64,000 nt of DNA from Pseudolabrys taiwanensis (GCF_003367395.1 NZ_CP031417.1:868001-932000); one strand, 5' to 3'; positions 25,828 through 35,714 are shown, counted from the first letter of the stretch. Numbers and translations are program-made. Notes: generated by a model from the sequence alone, not told the origin.

Positions 25828-27021
25828 ATGTCGACCGACCTGAGGACGGAATCGCCCCCGCCGCGCGTTGCGCTCTATAACAACCCGAAGGTCAGAAGCG
25901 CCGTCTATCAAGTCGGCCTCTGCGTGATCATCGGCCTCTTGGTCTATGGCGCGGCGAGCAACGCGATCGAGAACCTGCGCCGCGCCAACATCGCCTCCGG
26001 TTTCGGCTTCTGGGACAACAATGCCGGCTTCGACATCAGCCAGACGCTGATCCCTTATTCCTCGCAGGCGTCGACCTATGGCCGCGCCTTCTGGGTGGGA
26101 CTGCTGAACACCCTGCTGGTCGCCGGTCTCGGCATATTCTTCGCGACCATTCTCGGCTTCATCATCGGCATTTCCCGCCTGTCCAAGAACTGGCTCTTGG
26201 CCAAGGCCGCCGGCTGCTATGTCGAGACCATCCGCAATCTGCCGCTGCTGCTGCAATTGCTGTTCTGGTACAACGCGGTGCTCAAGACGCTGCCGGACAT
26301 CCGCGACAGCTTCACGCTCGGCGGCGCCGTCTATCTCAACAATCGCGGTTTGTTTTTGCCCAAGCCGTCGCCCTTGGAGGGCTTCGGATGGGTGCAGATC
26401 GCCCTGGTCGCGGGCATCATCGCGGCGATCGCGTTCCGCCTGTGGGCGCACCGCCGGCAGGAGCGCACCGGACGCCAGGCGCCCGTCGCCTGGGTGACGC
26501 TGGCACTGGTCGTCGGCGCGCCGCTCGCCGTCTTTCTCCTCGCCGGCGCGCCATTGCTGTTTCAATCGCCGCAGGCCGGCCGCTTCAACATCTCCGGCGG
26601 CGTCGAAGTGCTGCCGGAATTCGTGGCGCTGCTGTTCGGCCTGTCGATCTATACGGCTGCCTTCATCGCCGAGGTGGTGCGGGCGGGGCTGCTCGCGGTG
26701 TCGCGCGGGCAGGTGGAGGCGGCCTATTCGCTCGGCCTGCAGCCGCGGCCGACGCTGCGGCTGGTCGTCATCCCGCAGGCCATGCGCGTGATCGTGCCGC
26801 CGCTCACCAATCAGTATTTGAACCTGACCAAGAACTCCACGCTGGCGGTGGCGATCGGTTATCCCGACCTGGTGCAGGTGTTCACGGGTACGGTGCTCAA
26901 CCAGACCGGCCAGGCGGTCGAGGTCGTCGCCATCACCATGCTGGTCTATCTCTTCATCAGCCTTACGACCTCGCTGGCGATGAACATCTACAACAAGCGC
27001 GTCGCGCTGGTCGAACGGTGA
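25828..27021 (+). CDS. aapQ: General L-amino acid ABC transporter, permease AapQ
   Basis: The 397-residue inner-membrane protein has about eight hydrophobic segments and the long cytoplasmic/periplasmic insert that marks AapQ among the shorter HisQ-type permeases. The permease EAA-like loop is seen in RGQVEAAYSLGLQPRPTLRL. The typical early motif VETIRNLPLLLQLLFWYNAV is present. GAGGGG lies 4 bases before the ATG. Together with AapM it forms the membrane channel for amino-acid import. It lies 80 bases after aapJ. Confidence 0.95.
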   Translation: MSTDLRTESPPPRVALYNNPKVRSAVYQVGLCVIIGLLVYGAASNAIENLRRANIASGFGFWDNNAGFDISQTLIPYSSQASTYGRAFWVGLLNTLLVAGLGIFFATILGFIIGISRLSKNWLLAKAAGCYVETIRNLPLLLQLLFWYNAVLKTLPDIRDSFTLGGAVYLNNRGLFLPKPSPLEGFGWVQIALVAGIIAAIAFRLWAHRRQERTGRQAPVAWVTLALVVGAPLAVFLLAGAPLLFQSPQAGRFNISGGVEVLPEFVALLFGLSIYTAAFIAEVVRAGLLAVSRGQVEAAYSLGLQPRPTLRLVVIPQAMRVIVPPLTNQYLNLTKNSTLAVAIGYPDLVQVFTGTVLNQTGQAVEVVAITMLVYLFISLTTSLAMNIYNKRVALVER

Positions 27022-27032
27022 GGATCGGCAGC

Positions 27033-28199
27033 ATGGCTATGTCCGACACCGAACTCGTTCCGACCGGCCCTGCCTTCGTACGGCGCGAATTCTTACCGGC
27101 GCAGCCGCCGCCGGTGCGGATGACCGGCGCGTTCGGCTGGATGCGCGAGAACCTGTTCTCCAGTGCGTTCAACATCGTGCTCACCATCCTCATCGCGTTG
27201 TTGCTGGCCTGGGTGGTGCCGGAGATCGTCAGGTTCCTGTTCATCGACGCGGTGTGGACAGGCGCCGACCGCGAGGCCTGCCACGAGGCTGTGCAGGGAC
27301 ACGCGATTGGCGCGTGCTGGCCGTTCGTGTGGGAGCGGTTGCCGTATTTCATCTATGGCTCCTATCCGATCCCGGAGCGTTGGCGCGTGGACTTGTTCTT
27401 CGCCCTGCTGGCTCTCGGCGTCGTCTGGATGCTCTGGCTCAGTGCGCCGCGCCGTGACCTCGGCATGATCTATTCTTTCGCTGTGCTGCCGGTCGTCTCG
27501 TTCATCCTGCTGCACGGCTTTGAGGCGATCGGCCTGCCGGTGGTCGATACCGTTCTCTGGGGCGGCGTGCTGGTGACCATCGTGGTCGCCTCGGTGGGCA
27601 TCGTCGTGTCGCTGCCGTTCGGGATCGCCCTTGCACTCGGCCGCCGATCGCAGATGCCGGCGGTACGGCTCTTCTCCGTCATCTTCATCGAGTTCGTGCG
27701 TGGCGTGCCGCTCGTCACCGTGCTGTTCATGGCGAGCGTGATGCTGCCCTTATTCGTGCCGCCGAACTTCGAGCCGGACAAGCTTCTGCGAGCGCTGATC
27801 GGCATCGCGCTCTTCGCGTCGGCCTACATGGCGGAGGTGGTGCGCGCCGGCCTGCAAGCGATTCCCAAAGGCCAGTTCGAAGGGGCGATGGCGGTCGGTC
27901 TCAACTATCCGCAGCGCATGCGCCTCATCATCCTGCCGCAGGCGCTCAGGGTCACCATTCCGAACATCGTCAACAACTACGTGGCGCTGTTCAAAGATAC
28001 GACGCTGGTGTTCATCGTCGGCATTTTCGACCTGCTGCGCACCATCGAAGTGGCGCGCATCGACCCGAAATGGGCGACGCCGGTGACCAGCACGACGGGC
28101 TACGCCGTGGCGGCGATTTTCTACCTCGTGTTCTGCTACGGAATGTCCCGTTACGCCCGTGCCGTCGAGGCCCGCCTCGCGACCGGCGACAAGCGCTGA
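27033..28199 (+). CDS. aapM: General L-amino acid ABC transporter, permease AapM
   Basis: The 388-residue membrane protein pairs with AapQ. It has a long N-terminal extension with two cysteines ([19 protein letters not shown]), the motif [20 protein letters not shown] and an EAA-type coupling loop ([20 protein letters not shown]). The C-terminal core contains the last five helices of the HisM type. The start is ATG at 27033, with a second ATG two codons downstream as an alternative. It starts 11 bases after aapQ, so the two are probably translated together. Confidence 0.95.
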   Translation: MAMSDTELVPTGPAFVRREFLPAQPPPVRMTGAFGWMRENLFSSAFNIVLTILIALLLAWVVPEIVRFLFIDAVWTGADREACHEAVQGHAIGACWPFVWERLPYFIYGSYPIPERWRVDLFFALLALGVVWMLWLSAPRRDLGMIYSFAVLPVVSFILLHGFEAIGLPVVDTVLWGGVLVTIVVASVGIVVSLPFGIALALGRRSQMPAVRLFSVIFIEFVRGVPLVTVLFMASVMLPLFVPPNFEPDKLLRALIGIALFASAYMAEVVRAGLQAIPKGQFEGAMAVGLNYPQRMRLIILPQALRVTIPNIVNNYVALFKDTTLVFIVGIFDLLRTIEVARIDPKWATPVTSTTGYAVAAIFYLVFCYGMSRYARAVEARLATGDKR

Positions 28200-28204
28200 G
28201 GTTC

Positions 28205-28996
28205 ATGCTCATGGCTTTCACGACCAATGCGGCCGTATCCACCAAGCCAAGCCGTCTCAAGACGCCGGTCGCGGTGGAGATCGTCGGCATGAACAAGTGG
28301 TACGGGGATTTCCACGTTCTGCGCGACATCAACCTCAAGGTCATGGGCGGCGAGCGCATCGTGATCTGTGGACCGTCCGGCTCCGGCAAATCGACGATGA
28401 TCCGCTGCATCAACAAGCTGGAGGAACATCAAAGCGGCCGCGTCTTCGTCGACGGCGTGGAACTGACCAACGATCTCAAGAAGATCGACGAGGTGCGCCG
28501 CGAGGTCGGCATGGTCTTCCAGCATTTCAATTTGTTTCCCCATCTCACCGTGCTGGAGAACTGCACGCTGGCGCCGATCTGGGTGCGCAAGATGCCGAAG
28601 AAAGAGGCGGAGGAGGTGGCGCTAAGCTATCTGCGCCGCGTGAAGATCCCCGAGCAGGCCAACAAATATCCCGGTCAGCTGTCGGGCGGCCAGCAGCAGC
28701 GGGTCGCGATCGCGCGCGCGCTCTGCATGAATCCTAAGATCATGCTGTTCGACGAGCCGACCTCTGCGCTCGATCCGGAAATGGTCAAGGAGGTGCTCGA
28801 CACGATGGTGAGCCTCGCCGAAGACGGTATGACGATGTTGGTGGTTACACACGAGATGGGGTTTGCCCGCCAGGTCGCCAACCGTATCGTGTTCATGGAT
28901 CAAGGGCAGATCGTTGAAGCCAACGCGCCTGAGGAATTCTTCTCGCATCCTCAGCACGAACGGACCAAGTTGTTCCTCAGCCAAATACTGCGTTGA
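28205..28996 (+). CDS. aapP: General L-amino acid ABC transporter, ATP-binding protein AapP
   Basis: The 263-residue ATPase carries Walker [11 protein letters not shown]-loop [16 protein letters not shown], signature [15 protein letters not shown] and Walker [15 protein letters not shown], with the switch histidine in VVTHEMGFA. It matches the polar amino-acid (HisP/GlnQ) class. Two in-frame ATGs stand close together (28205 and 28211); the first is used here. It starts five bases after aapM and completes the Aap operon. No obvious terminator follows in the next 100 bases. Confidence 0.96.
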   Translation: MLMAFTTNAAVSTKPSRLKTPVAVEIVGMNKWYGDFHVLRDINLKVMGGERIVICGPSGSGKSTMIRCINKLEEHQSGRVFVDGVELTNDLKKIDEVRREVGMVFQHFNLFPHLTVLENCTLAPIWVRKMPKKEAEEVALSYLRRVKIPEQANKYPGQLSGGQQQRVAIARALCMNPKIMLFDEPTSALDPEMVKEVLDTMVSLAEDGMTMLVVTHEMGFARQVANRIVFMDQGQIVEANAPEEFFSHPQHERTKLFLSQILR

Positions 28997-29227
28997 TTCT
29001 TTACGCGCATTTTATGTGAGGCCTCTGGGATTACCGTTCCGAGGCGCAATTCCGCCGCGTTTGGACGTCACTCAGTCTCAACGAGACGCGCAGTGGCGAC
29101 AAACGGCGCTGCACGCAATCTAGATTATAAATGCAGAATAAGCGCGACGTGTATTCGGCGGCGTAGTTCAGCAAGAAGCAATAAAAATCGGCCGCTCAGC
29201 CTTTGCGCGGGCGACCACCGTCACAAA

Positions 29228-29248
29228 TCACAGTACCAGCCACTGTGA
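29228..29248. promoter_or_regulatory. Palindromic operator candidate before the LuxR-type gene
   Basis: TCACAGT and ACTGTGA form perfect 7-base arms around a 7-base spacer, ending 17 bases before the ATG of the HTH-only regulator. Size and position suit autoregulation by a dimeric regulator. Confidence 0.5.
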
Positions 29249-29265
29249 CAATGCCGTAATCGGCC

Positions 29266-29592
29266 ATGACACGACACGCGATCTTACTCGCTTCAGCGGA
29301 CGATCTACTTGAGCCGGACGACGATCGATCTGGTAACGGCCTTGAGCTGACCGACATGCCCGCGAACTCCCGGCGCGCGCTCGGCGCCAAACTCTATTCG
29401 CTAACGGCACGAGAAATCGAAGTGCTGACTTGGGTCGCACGGGGCAAGTCCGCCTGGGAGATAGGTGAGATTCTCGACATAGCCAAGCGCACGGTCGACG
29501 AGCACGTTCAGACCGCGGTGCGCAAGATGGGGGCCGTCAATCGCACCCATGCGGTTGCACTCGCAATACGAGATCGCGTTATTACAATCTAA
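29266..29592 (+). CDS. LuxR-type HTH protein lacking a sensor domain
   Basis: The 108-residue protein consists of a short N-terminal stretch and a GerE/LuxR-type DNA-binding domain at about residues 44-105 (YSLTAREIEVLTWVARGKSA, WEIGEILDIAKRTVDEHVQT, AVRKMGAVNRTHAVALAI). The conserved E, G and V positions of the LuxR HTH are in place. No receiver or autoinducer-binding domain exists, so it is either a HTH-only regulator or the remnant of a longer LuxR protein. A second ATG at 29356 would still keep the HTH. Base use is less GC-rich than in the flanking operons. A palindrome lies just upstream. Confidence 0.8.
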   Translation: MTRHAILLASADDLLEPDDDRSGNGLELTDMPANSRRALGAKLYSLTAREIEVLTWVARGKSAWEIGEILDIAKRTVDEHVQTAVRKMGAVNRTHAVALAIRDRVITI

Positions 29593-29688
29593 GCGAGTAC
29601 GCCGATATAAATCACAGTTTCGCGTTTGGAATTTCACTTTCATATTTTTTCTGACTGAGCTGAATCGAATGGCATCGGGGAGCCACTG

Positions 29689-29910
29689 ATGAAGTCGCTA
29701 ATTGTGAAACGTTCGGTAACAATCGGAGGGCACCGAACCAGCATCACGCTGGAAGACATGTTTTGGCATGCGCTGCGGGAAATCGCGGACCATCGGCGCG
29801 TATCGATGTCGGCATTGCTCAACGAGATCAATGTCGGTCGTCAGGCGACCAATCTGTCGTCGCACATCCGTCTGTTCGTCCTCGATCACTATCGCTCGCG
29901 CGCGGCCTGA
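29689..29910 (+). CDS. Ribbon-helix-helix domain protein
   Basis: The 73-residue product is almost all RHH_4 domain: MKSLIVKRSVTIGGHRTSIT supplies the DNA-contacting strand and LEDMFWHALREIADHRRVSM and SALLNEI the two helices, with a final LSSHIRLFVLDHYR. GGGGAG stands 6 bases before the ATG. Such proteins are common small regulators in alphaproteobacteria and probably bind DNA as dimers. No toxin gene is next to it, so a toxin-antitoxin role is not supported. It lies between the LuxR-type gene and the convergent sseA. Confidence 0.88.
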   Translation: MKSLIVKRSVTIGGHRTSITLEDMFWHALREIADHRRVSMSALLNEINVGRQATNLSSHIRLFVLDHYRSRAA

Positions 29911-30004
29911 CACTTTCGTGCCATCCGCTTGGGCGCCGCCCTCATTGGTGGCGTCCAAGTCTTCTTTCGCGTGCGCACGTCGCGGCCCGTAAGCCGTCGG
30001 CGGA

Positions 30005-30859
30005 CTAGTCCCGTTCGACGGGGAGATCGGGCCTCGCCCCCCATTCCGACCACGAGCCGTCATAGATCCGGGCCGGCTTCTTGCCGAGCGCGTCGAGCCC
30101 CAATGCCAGGATCACGGCGGAAACGCCGGATCCGCAGGTGGTGATGACGGGCTTGTCCGCGTCGACGCCGGCCTTGGCAAAGACCTGCGCGATGCGGTCC
30201 GGGGCAATCAGCCGCCCATTCTCCACGAGCTCGGAGGAGGGCACGTTCAGCGCCCCCGGCATATGGCCGCCGCGCAGGCCCGGCCTCGGTTCCGGATCGC
30301 GGCCGGCAAAGCGGCCGGCGGACCGGGCATCGACAACCTGGACGCTGCCGTCGTTGAGCGCCATTTGGACGTCGGCCTGCATGGCGACGGCGCTGGTTTC
30401 CATCTCGGCGTTGAAGGGCCGCGCCGGGCGTTTCACCTCGCCGGCTTCGGTCGGACGCCCCTCGGCGATCCAGGCCGGCAGGCCGCCGTCGAGGATGAAG
30501 ACGTTCTTCGCGCCGAAGATGCGGAAGGTCCACCACACGCGCGGCGCCGAAAACAGGCCAAGGCCATCATAGACGACGATCGTGTCTTGCTCGCCGATGC
30601 CGAGCGCGCCGACGGCTTTCGCGAACTCCGTTGGGCCCGGCAGCATATGCGGCAGGTCGGTGGAATGGTCGGCGACGGCGTCGATATCGAAGAAGACGGC
30701 GCCGGGAATGTGCTTGGCGAGATACTCGGCCTTGGCGTTGCGGTTCTGCGTCGGCAGATAGAAAGAGCCGTCGACCACAACGAGGTTGTCTTTGCCGAGC
30801 TCGGCCGCGAGCCATTCGGGGGATCGGAGCCATTGGCTCGCTGGTTTTGTGTTTGTCAT
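30005..30859 (-). CDS. sseA: 3-mercaptopyruvate sulfurtransferase
   Basis: The 284-residue protein has two rhodanese domains. The C-terminal one has the active-site loop [10 protein letters not shown] with catalytic Cys242, whose CGSGV sequence marks mercaptopyruvate rather than thiosulfate sulfurtransferases. The N-terminal domain has DARS-like structure and no active cysteine. It transfers sulfur from 3-mercaptopyruvate to thiol acceptors or cyanide. It is the third gene of a minus-strand set cysK-alaX-sseA, with 66 bases after alaX, consistent with a cysteine-sulfur role. Confidence 0.94.
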   Translation of the reverse strand: MTNTKPASQWLRSPEWLAAELGKDNLVVVDGSFYLPTQNRNAKAEYLAKHIPGAVFFDIDAVADHSTDLPHMLPGPTEFAKAVGALGIGEQDTIVVYDGLGLFSAPRVWWTFRIFGAKNVFILDGGLPAWIAEGRPTEAGEVKRPARPFNAEMETSAVAMQADVQMALNDGSVQVVDARSAGRFAGRDPEPRPGLRGGHMPGALNVPSSELVENGRLIAPDRIAQVFAKAGVDADKPVITTCGSGVSAVILALGLDALGKKPARIYDGSWSEWGARPDLPVERD

Positions 30860-30925
30860 GTCACTGCCGGGTTGGATCAGAGTTGGTAATGCGCGCCATT
30901 CCTCAATCGTTCCGTGCGCGCAACG

Positions 30926-31642
30926 TCAGGCGAAGGCGAGCCGCACGCGGCGGTTCTGCTTGCCCTTCTTCTCGATGCCGGTGATCTGCACCGCACCGAT
31001 CTCGTCGACCTTGCGGACATGCGTGCCGCCGCAGGGCTGTAGGTCGAGCCCGGCGATCTCGATCAGCCGCACGCGTCCGGTGCCCATCGGTGGCTTCACC
31101 GACATGGTCTTGACCAGCCCCGGATTGGCTTCGAGTTCGGCATCGGTGATCCAGCGGCTGGTGACCGCCGCTCCGGAGGCGATCATCGCCGCGAGCTTGG
31201 CGGCGATGTCGTCCTTGTCGAGGCCGGCCTCGGGAATGTCGAAATCGAGGCGGCCGTCGGTGTCGCCGACGGAGCCGCCCGTCACCGCGTAAGGCAGCAC
31301 GGCCGACAGCAGATGCAGCGCCGTATGCATGCGCATGCGGGCATAGCGCTTGTCCCAGTCGATCGCGGCGGTGACCGTGTCGCCGACGGCGATGGCCGAC
31401 GCGCCATCCGCCGGGACATGCGCGATCTCGGTCTTCGCGGCATCGGTATAGACCGCGGTCGCGATCGGGATGCGCGCGCCGGAAGCCGTGATCAGCGCGC
31501 CCGTGTCGCCCGGCTGGCCGCCGGACGTGGCGTAGAACACGGTGCGGTCGAGCACGAGCCCGCCTTGTTCGGTGATCGCCAGCACGCGGGCGTCGCAGGC
31601 TTGGCGATACGAGTCGTCGCGAAACAGGCAGTCCGTCGCCAT
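30926..31642 (-). CDS. Alanyl-tRNA editing protein AlaX
   Basis: The 238-residue protein is a free-standing editing domain of the AlaRS type. Zinc ligands are visible as H106-x3-H110 (MHTALHLLSA) and C204-x3-H208 (LQPCGGTHVRK). FYATSGGQPGDTG near residues 37-49 is the usual AlaX N-terminal motif. It removes serine or glycine wrongly attached to tRNA-Ala. It sits between cysK and sseA, 13 bases downstream of cysK, so expression with cysteine metabolism is likely. The link is common in the group; whether it reflects a function beyond co-transcription is unclear. Confidence 0.93.
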   Translation of the reverse strand: MATDCLFRDDSYRQACDARVLAITEQGGLVLDRTVFYATSGGQPGDTGALITASGARIPIATAVYTDAAKTEIAHVPADGASAIAVGDTVTAAIDWDKRYARMRMHTALHLLSAVLPYAVTGGSVGDTDGRLDFDIPEAGLDKDDIAAKLAAMIASGAAVTSRWITDAELEANPGLVKTMSVKPPMGTGRVRLIEIAGLDLQPCGGTHVRKVDEIGAVQITGIEKKGKQNRRVRLAFA

Positions 31643-31655
31643 CTAGGCCTCGCTG

Positions 31656-32690
31656 TCAGACGAAAGGCGGCTTGATGTTCGATTGGCGCTCGAGCCACGT
31701 CGGCACGGGCAGGTTCTTGGCGCGCAGGAAGTCCGGATTGAACAGCTTGGATTGATAGCGCGCGCCGCCGTCGGCGAGGATGGTCACGATGGTGTGGCCG
31801 GGACCGAGCTCCTTGGCGAGCCTGATGGCGCCGGCGACATTGACGCCGGTCGATCCGCCAAGGCACAGGCCCTCGTGCGCGAGCAGATCGAAGATCAGCG
31901 GCACGGCTTCCTCGTCGGGAATGAGATAAGCCTTATCGACGATCATCTGCTCGACAATGGCTGTGACGCGGCCGAGACCGATGCCTTCGGTGATCGAGCC
32001 GCCTTCGCTTGCCTCCGCCTTGCCGTGCGCGAACAGATTGTACATCGCGGCGCCGCGGGGATCGGCGACGCCGGTCACGATCTTCGGGTTCTTTTCCTTG
32101 AGATAGCGCGAGACGCCGGCCAGGGTGCCGCCGCTGCCGACCGAACAGATGAAGCCATCGACCTTTCCGTCGGTGTCGGCCCAGATCTCGGGGCCGGTCG
32201 ATACGTAATGCGCCTTGCTGTTGTCGAGGTTGTTCCACTGGTCGGCGAAGATGACGCCGTGCTTCTCCGTCTTCTTCAGTTCTTCCGCGAGGCGCCGTCC
32301 GACATGCTGATAGTTGTTGGGGTTCGAATAAGCGAGCGCCGGCACCTCGACCAATTCGGCACCGCATAGCCGCAGGAAGTCCTTCTTCTCCTGGCTCTGC
32401 GTTTCGGGGATGACGATGATGGTGCGGTAGCCGCGCGCATTCGCCACGATCGCGAGACCGATGCCGGTATTGCCGGCGGTCGACTCCACGACCAGGCCTC
32501 CGGGCTCGAGCTCGCCCCGCGCTTCGGCTTCCAGGATCATCTGCTTACCGGCGCGGTCCTTCACCGAACCGCCCGGGTTCATGAACTCGGCCTTGCCGAG
32601 GATGGTGCAGCCCGTCAGCTCGGACGCGTACTGAAGCTTGATCAAGGGGGTGTGGCCGATGGCGTCCACAAGGCCGTCGCGAAATGTCAT
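31656..32690 (-). CDS. cysK: Cysteine synthase A (O-acetylserine sulfhydrylase)
   Basis: The 344-residue PLP enzyme has the lysine motif NPGGSVKDRAG with Lys44, the substrate loop ESTAGNTGIGLA and the phosphate-binding GSGGTLAGV. It makes cysteine from O-acetylserine and sulfide in the cytoplasm. The length is about 20 residues above E. coli CysK owing to a C-terminal extension (ARYQSKLFNPDFLRAKNLPV and a tail ending IKPPFV), typical of the alphaproteobacterial type. It is the first gene of a three-gene operon with alaX and sseA. Confidence 0.94.
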   Translation of the reverse strand: MTFRDGLVDAIGHTPLIKLQYASELTGCTILGKAEFMNPGGSVKDRAGKQMILEAEARGELEPGGLVVESTAGNTGIGLAIVANARGYRTIIVIPETQSQEKKDFLRLCGAELVEVPALAYSNPNNYQHVGRRLAEELKKTEKHGVIFADQWNNLDNSKAHYVSTGPEIWADTDGKVDGFICSVGSGGTLAGVSRYLKEKNPKIVTGVADPRGAAMYNLFAHGKAEASEGGSITEGIGLGRVTAIVEQMIVDKAYLIPDEEAVPLIFDLLAHEGLCLGGSTGVNVAGAIRLAKELGPGHTIVTILADGGARYQSKLFNPDFLRAKNLPVPTWLERQSNIKPPFV

Positions 32691-33005
32691 ACCCGGTCCC
32701 GGCGTACTGGTAATTTCTTAGGCGAACCTAGTGGACCGTCGCCGGTGTCACAAGGCCGGCTTCTGCGCCGCATCGCGTCCGTTCATCCTGATATCTCAGC
32801 CTCTTGCGCCGAAGGTGCAAGAGGGAGGGCCGGCTGCCCGCCAACAATTGTCGCCGTCCGGGAAAGACACTTGAAACCATGTCCCGGCATTCATTTCGCC
32901 CCTGCATACGCATTCACGACTTCTTACACCGGCAGGCGTATGTGGATGCTTCGGGGGATACCAAGCGCATTGAAAGCCCCGTTTTGACATGGGCGCCTCA
33001 GGCCG
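32691..33005. other. Intergenic region between divergent cysK and diguanylate cyclase genes
   Basis: About 315 bases carry the two divergent promoters. A hairpin CTTGCGCC-GAA-GGTGCAAG lies at 32803-32821. No clear regulator site or RNA gene was seen. The cyclase gene has a weak ribosome binding site in this region. Confidence 0.5.
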
Positions 33006-34241
33006 ATGAGTCTCGACGTCAACACCTTGTTTGTCGTGACGATCTACGTCGAGGCCATTCTTGGCCTGCTGCTGCTTTTTGCCTGGGCCCAGAACACCGC
33101 GATTCACGCCGTCTGCTGGTGGGGCTTTGCGCATCTGATCCGCGCCGCGTCGGTCATGCTGTTCGGCATGTACGGAACGGTACCCGATCTTATTACCATC
33201 GACCTCGCCAATGCGCTTCTCTTCACGGCCTTCGCCGTGACCTGGACCGGCGCCCGCGTGTTCGACGGCCGTCCGGTGGAGCCGGTCTATCTGGTCACAG
33301 GCGCCGTCGTGTGGCTCCTGGTATGCCGCTTGCCGGTATTGTCCGACGCGATCAACACCCGCGCCTTGGTCGCATCCGGCATCATCACGACCTACACCTG
33401 GCTCACCGCCTATGAGTTCTGGCGCGGCCGCAGCGAGCAACTCGGTTCGCGCTGGCCGGCGATCTTCATGCTGTTCGCGCATGGCGCGCTGTATCTGCTG
33501 CGCACGCCGCTGGTGGCGATGCTGCCATGGTCGCCGTCCGACGCCAGCATGTATGGCAGCGTGTGGCTGACCGTGCTGTCCTTCGAGGCGCTGCTGTTCA
33601 CGATTTCCGTTGCCTTCATCCTGCTGGCGATGGCGAAGGAGCGCACCGAACTGCGTCACCGGACCGCGGCCATGGTCGACCCGCTCACCGGCATCGCCAA
33701 CCGCCGCGCCTTCCTGCAGGAAGCCGAAGAGCTTACCAAGCGTCATCTCGCCAAGCCGCGCCCGACGGCCGTGCTGCTCATCGACCTCGATAACTTCAAG
33801 TCGATCAATGACCGCTTCGGTCACGCCCTGGGCGACCGCGTCCTCGAGGTTTTCACCGAGGCGGCACGGCAGTCCTTCCGGGTGTCGGACCTGATCGGGC
33901 GTCTCGGCGGTGAGGAGTTCGCCGCGATCATGTACGGCGTTTCCTGCGACGAGGCGGTGGCCACGGCGGAACGTTTGCGTGAACGTTTTGCGCAGGCGGC
34001 ACAGGAAGTCGATGGCCGCCCGGTCTGCGCGACGGTGTCGATCGGCGTCGTGGTCTGTCAGGAGGCGGCGCTCGACGTTCCCGAGCATCTGGCGCAGGCC
34101 GATCAGGCGCTCTATTTCGCCAAAGAGAACGGCCGGAATCGCGTCGAGGTTGCGTCGCTGGAAGCCTTCGTCGCGCGTGGCAGCGAGGACGCGCGGACCT
34201 CGGTCGGCGCGGCTGGCCTCGCGACCAAGTCCGCGGCTTAA
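33006..34241 (+). CDS. Membrane diguanylate cyclase (GGDEF)
   Basis: The 411-residue protein has about six N-terminal membrane helices (residues 5-210, no known sensor domain) and a C-terminal GGDEF domain. The catalytic signature reads GGEEF (301-305), with RVSD (292-295) five residues before it, the inhibitory I-site. Substrate and metal residues DLDNFKSINDRFGHALGD are intact, so it should make cyclic di-GMP and be feedback-inhibited. No EAL domain is present. It stands alone, divergent from cysK, so its trigger cannot be inferred. The N-terminal membrane part resembles those of other orphan cyclases in Bradyrhizobium relatives. Confidence 0.92.
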   Translation: MSLDVNTLFVVTIYVEAILGLLLLFAWAQNTAIHAVCWWGFAHLIRAASVMLFGMYGTVPDLITIDLANALLFTAFAVTWTGARVFDGRPVEPVYLVTGAVVWLLVCRLPVLSDAINTRALVASGIITTYTWLTAYEFWRGRSEQLGSRWPAIFMLFAHGALYLLRTPLVAMLPWSPSDASMYGSVWLTVLSFEALLFTISVAFILLAMAKERTELRHRTAAMVDPLTGIANRRAFLQEAEELTKRHLAKPRPTAVLLIDLDNFKSINDRFGHALGDRVLEVFTEAARQSFRVSDLIGRLGGEEFAAIMYGVSCDEAVATAERLRERFAQAAQEVDGRPVCATVSIGVVVCQEAALDVPEHLAQADQALYFAKENGRNRVEVASLEAFVARGSEDARTSVGAAGLATKSAA

Positions 34242-34437
34242 CGCCGCTGTTTCCCACCTTTCGAACACATATGCTGCAGCGCCGCACGAGCCGACCGCAT
34301 GGTGGACCGCGACTTTGATCGCGATTGACCTTGGTCGGCGAATTGGGCCAGTTTAGCGCGAAGGTTCCGCAATGTCGGCCCAACCGATTAGTGGGATTCC
34401 AAACTAATCACGAATCGACGTGAGGGAGGAGGATACG

Positions 34438-35649
34438 ATGCAGCCGTTCAAATGGCTCGGCACGGCCGCGCTCGGCTTGGCGCTGAGCACCGGTGCTCAG
34501 GCGGCCAACGTAAAAATTGGCATCATGTTGCCGTTTTCCGGCGTGAACGCCGATCTCGGCGACGCCAACATCAAGGGCATGGATCTTTATCTGAAGCTCC
34601 ACGCCAAGGATATTGCGCCGCACACGATCGAAGTCATCAAGCGCGATGAAGGCCCGCCGTCGGGCGCCGCCGCCAAGACGGTGGCGACCGAGCTCATCAC
34701 CAACGATAAGGTGAAGATGATCGTCGGCGTGGTGTTCTCGCCGTCGGCGATCGCCATGGCGCCCGTCATCACGCAGGCCAAGGTGCCGCTTCTGATTTCG
34801 AACGCCGGCACGGCCTGGATTACCAATCTGTCGCCGTACATTGCGCGCGTGTCCTTCAGCATGTGGCACGACGGCTATCCGATGGGCACCTACGCGGCGA
34901 AGGATCTCAAGTGTAAGACCGCGGCGATGGGCTACACCGATTTCCCGCCGGGCAAGGACTCGACCGAAGCCTTCAAGACCGGCTTCGAGAAGGCCGGCGG
35001 TCAGGTCATCGACGCGATCCCGATGGGCAATCCGGCGCAGGTGCCGGACATGACGCCGTTCTTCCAGCGCGTGAAGGACAAGAAGCCGGACTGCTTCTAT
35101 GTCTTCATTCCGTCGGGCAGCCACGCCTCGGCGGTGGTGAAGGCCTATGGCGAAGTCGGCCTCAAGCAGGCCGGCATCAAGCTGATCGGCCCGAAGGACG
35201 TCGTGCCGGACACGAAGTTGCAGGATATGGGTGATGCCGCGATCGGCACCATCGTCATGAGCAACTACGCCGCCGATCTCGACAACGCGCCGAACAAGGA
35301 GTTCGTGAAGGCTTGGCATGAAGCCTATGGCGCCAACTCCAATCCGGACTTCATGTCAGCCGCGGCCTGGGACGCGATGGCCGCGACCTTCGCCGTGATC
35401 AAGAAGCTCGACGGCAATCTCGACGATCCGGAAAAGGTGATGGCCGCGCTCAAGGGCTGGTCCACCGACGGTCCGCGCGGCAAGGTTTCGATCGATCCGG
35501 AAACCCGCGACGTCGTCAACGACGAGTGGGCGCTTGAAGTCATCAAGAAGCCCGACGGCAAGCTCGGCACCAAGGTCCTCGGCAGCATCAAGGGCGTCAA
35601 GGACGAGTGCAAGGAGCTCAAGGTCGGCCGTTGCGGGCAGGGCAAGTAA
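34438..35649 (+). CDS. livK: Branched-chain amino acid-type ABC transporter, substrate-binding protein
   Basis: The 403-residue periplasmic protein has a signal peptide ending GAQA-AN and the type I solute-binding fold (VKIGIMLPFSGVNADLGDAN). GGGAGGAGG lies 8 bases before the ATG. It is the binding protein of the livHMGF permease that follows, but the family includes binding proteins for amides, aromatic acids and other ligands, so leucine-type specificity is only the default. A strong terminator follows it, which would give more binding protein than permease. The module also carries a MetE-like and an M24 enzyme, hinting at a non-standard ligand. Confidence 0.9.
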   Translation: MQPFKWLGTAALGLALSTGAQAANVKIGIMLPFSGVNADLGDANIKGMDLYLKLHAKDIAPHTIEVIKRDEGPPSGAAAKTVATELITNDKVKMIVGVVFSPSAIAMAPVITQAKVPLLISNAGTAWITNLSPYIARVSFSMWHDGYPMGTYAAKDLKCKTAAMGYTDFPPGKDSTEAFKTGFEKAGGQVIDAIPMGNPAQVPDMTPFFQRVKDKKPDCFYVFIPSGSHASAVVKAYGEVGLKQAGIKLIGPKDVVPDTKLQDMGDAAIGTIVMSNYAADLDNAPNKEFVKAWHEAYGANSNPDFMSAAAWDAMAATFAVIKKLDGNLDDPEKVMAALKGWSTDGPRGKVSIDPETRDVVNDEWALEVIKKPDGKLGTKVLGSIKGVKDECKELKVGRCGQGK

Positions 35650-35677
35650 GCCCCTTTACGGTCCATCGGCACCAACA

Positions 35678-35714
35678 GATGCCGCCGCGCTAGCCAAGCG
35701 CGGCGGCATCTTTT
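35678..35714 (+). terminator. Strong terminator between livK and livH
   Basis: A perfect 13-bp stem (35678-35690 with 35698-35710) with a 7-base loop is followed directly by TTTT. It would reduce transcription into livHMGF. Confidence 0.88.

Noticed and set aside
29689..29910. RHH protein as an antitoxin
   Set aside because: No toxin-like partner gene lies beside it, and the RHH_4 type is usually a stand-alone protein.
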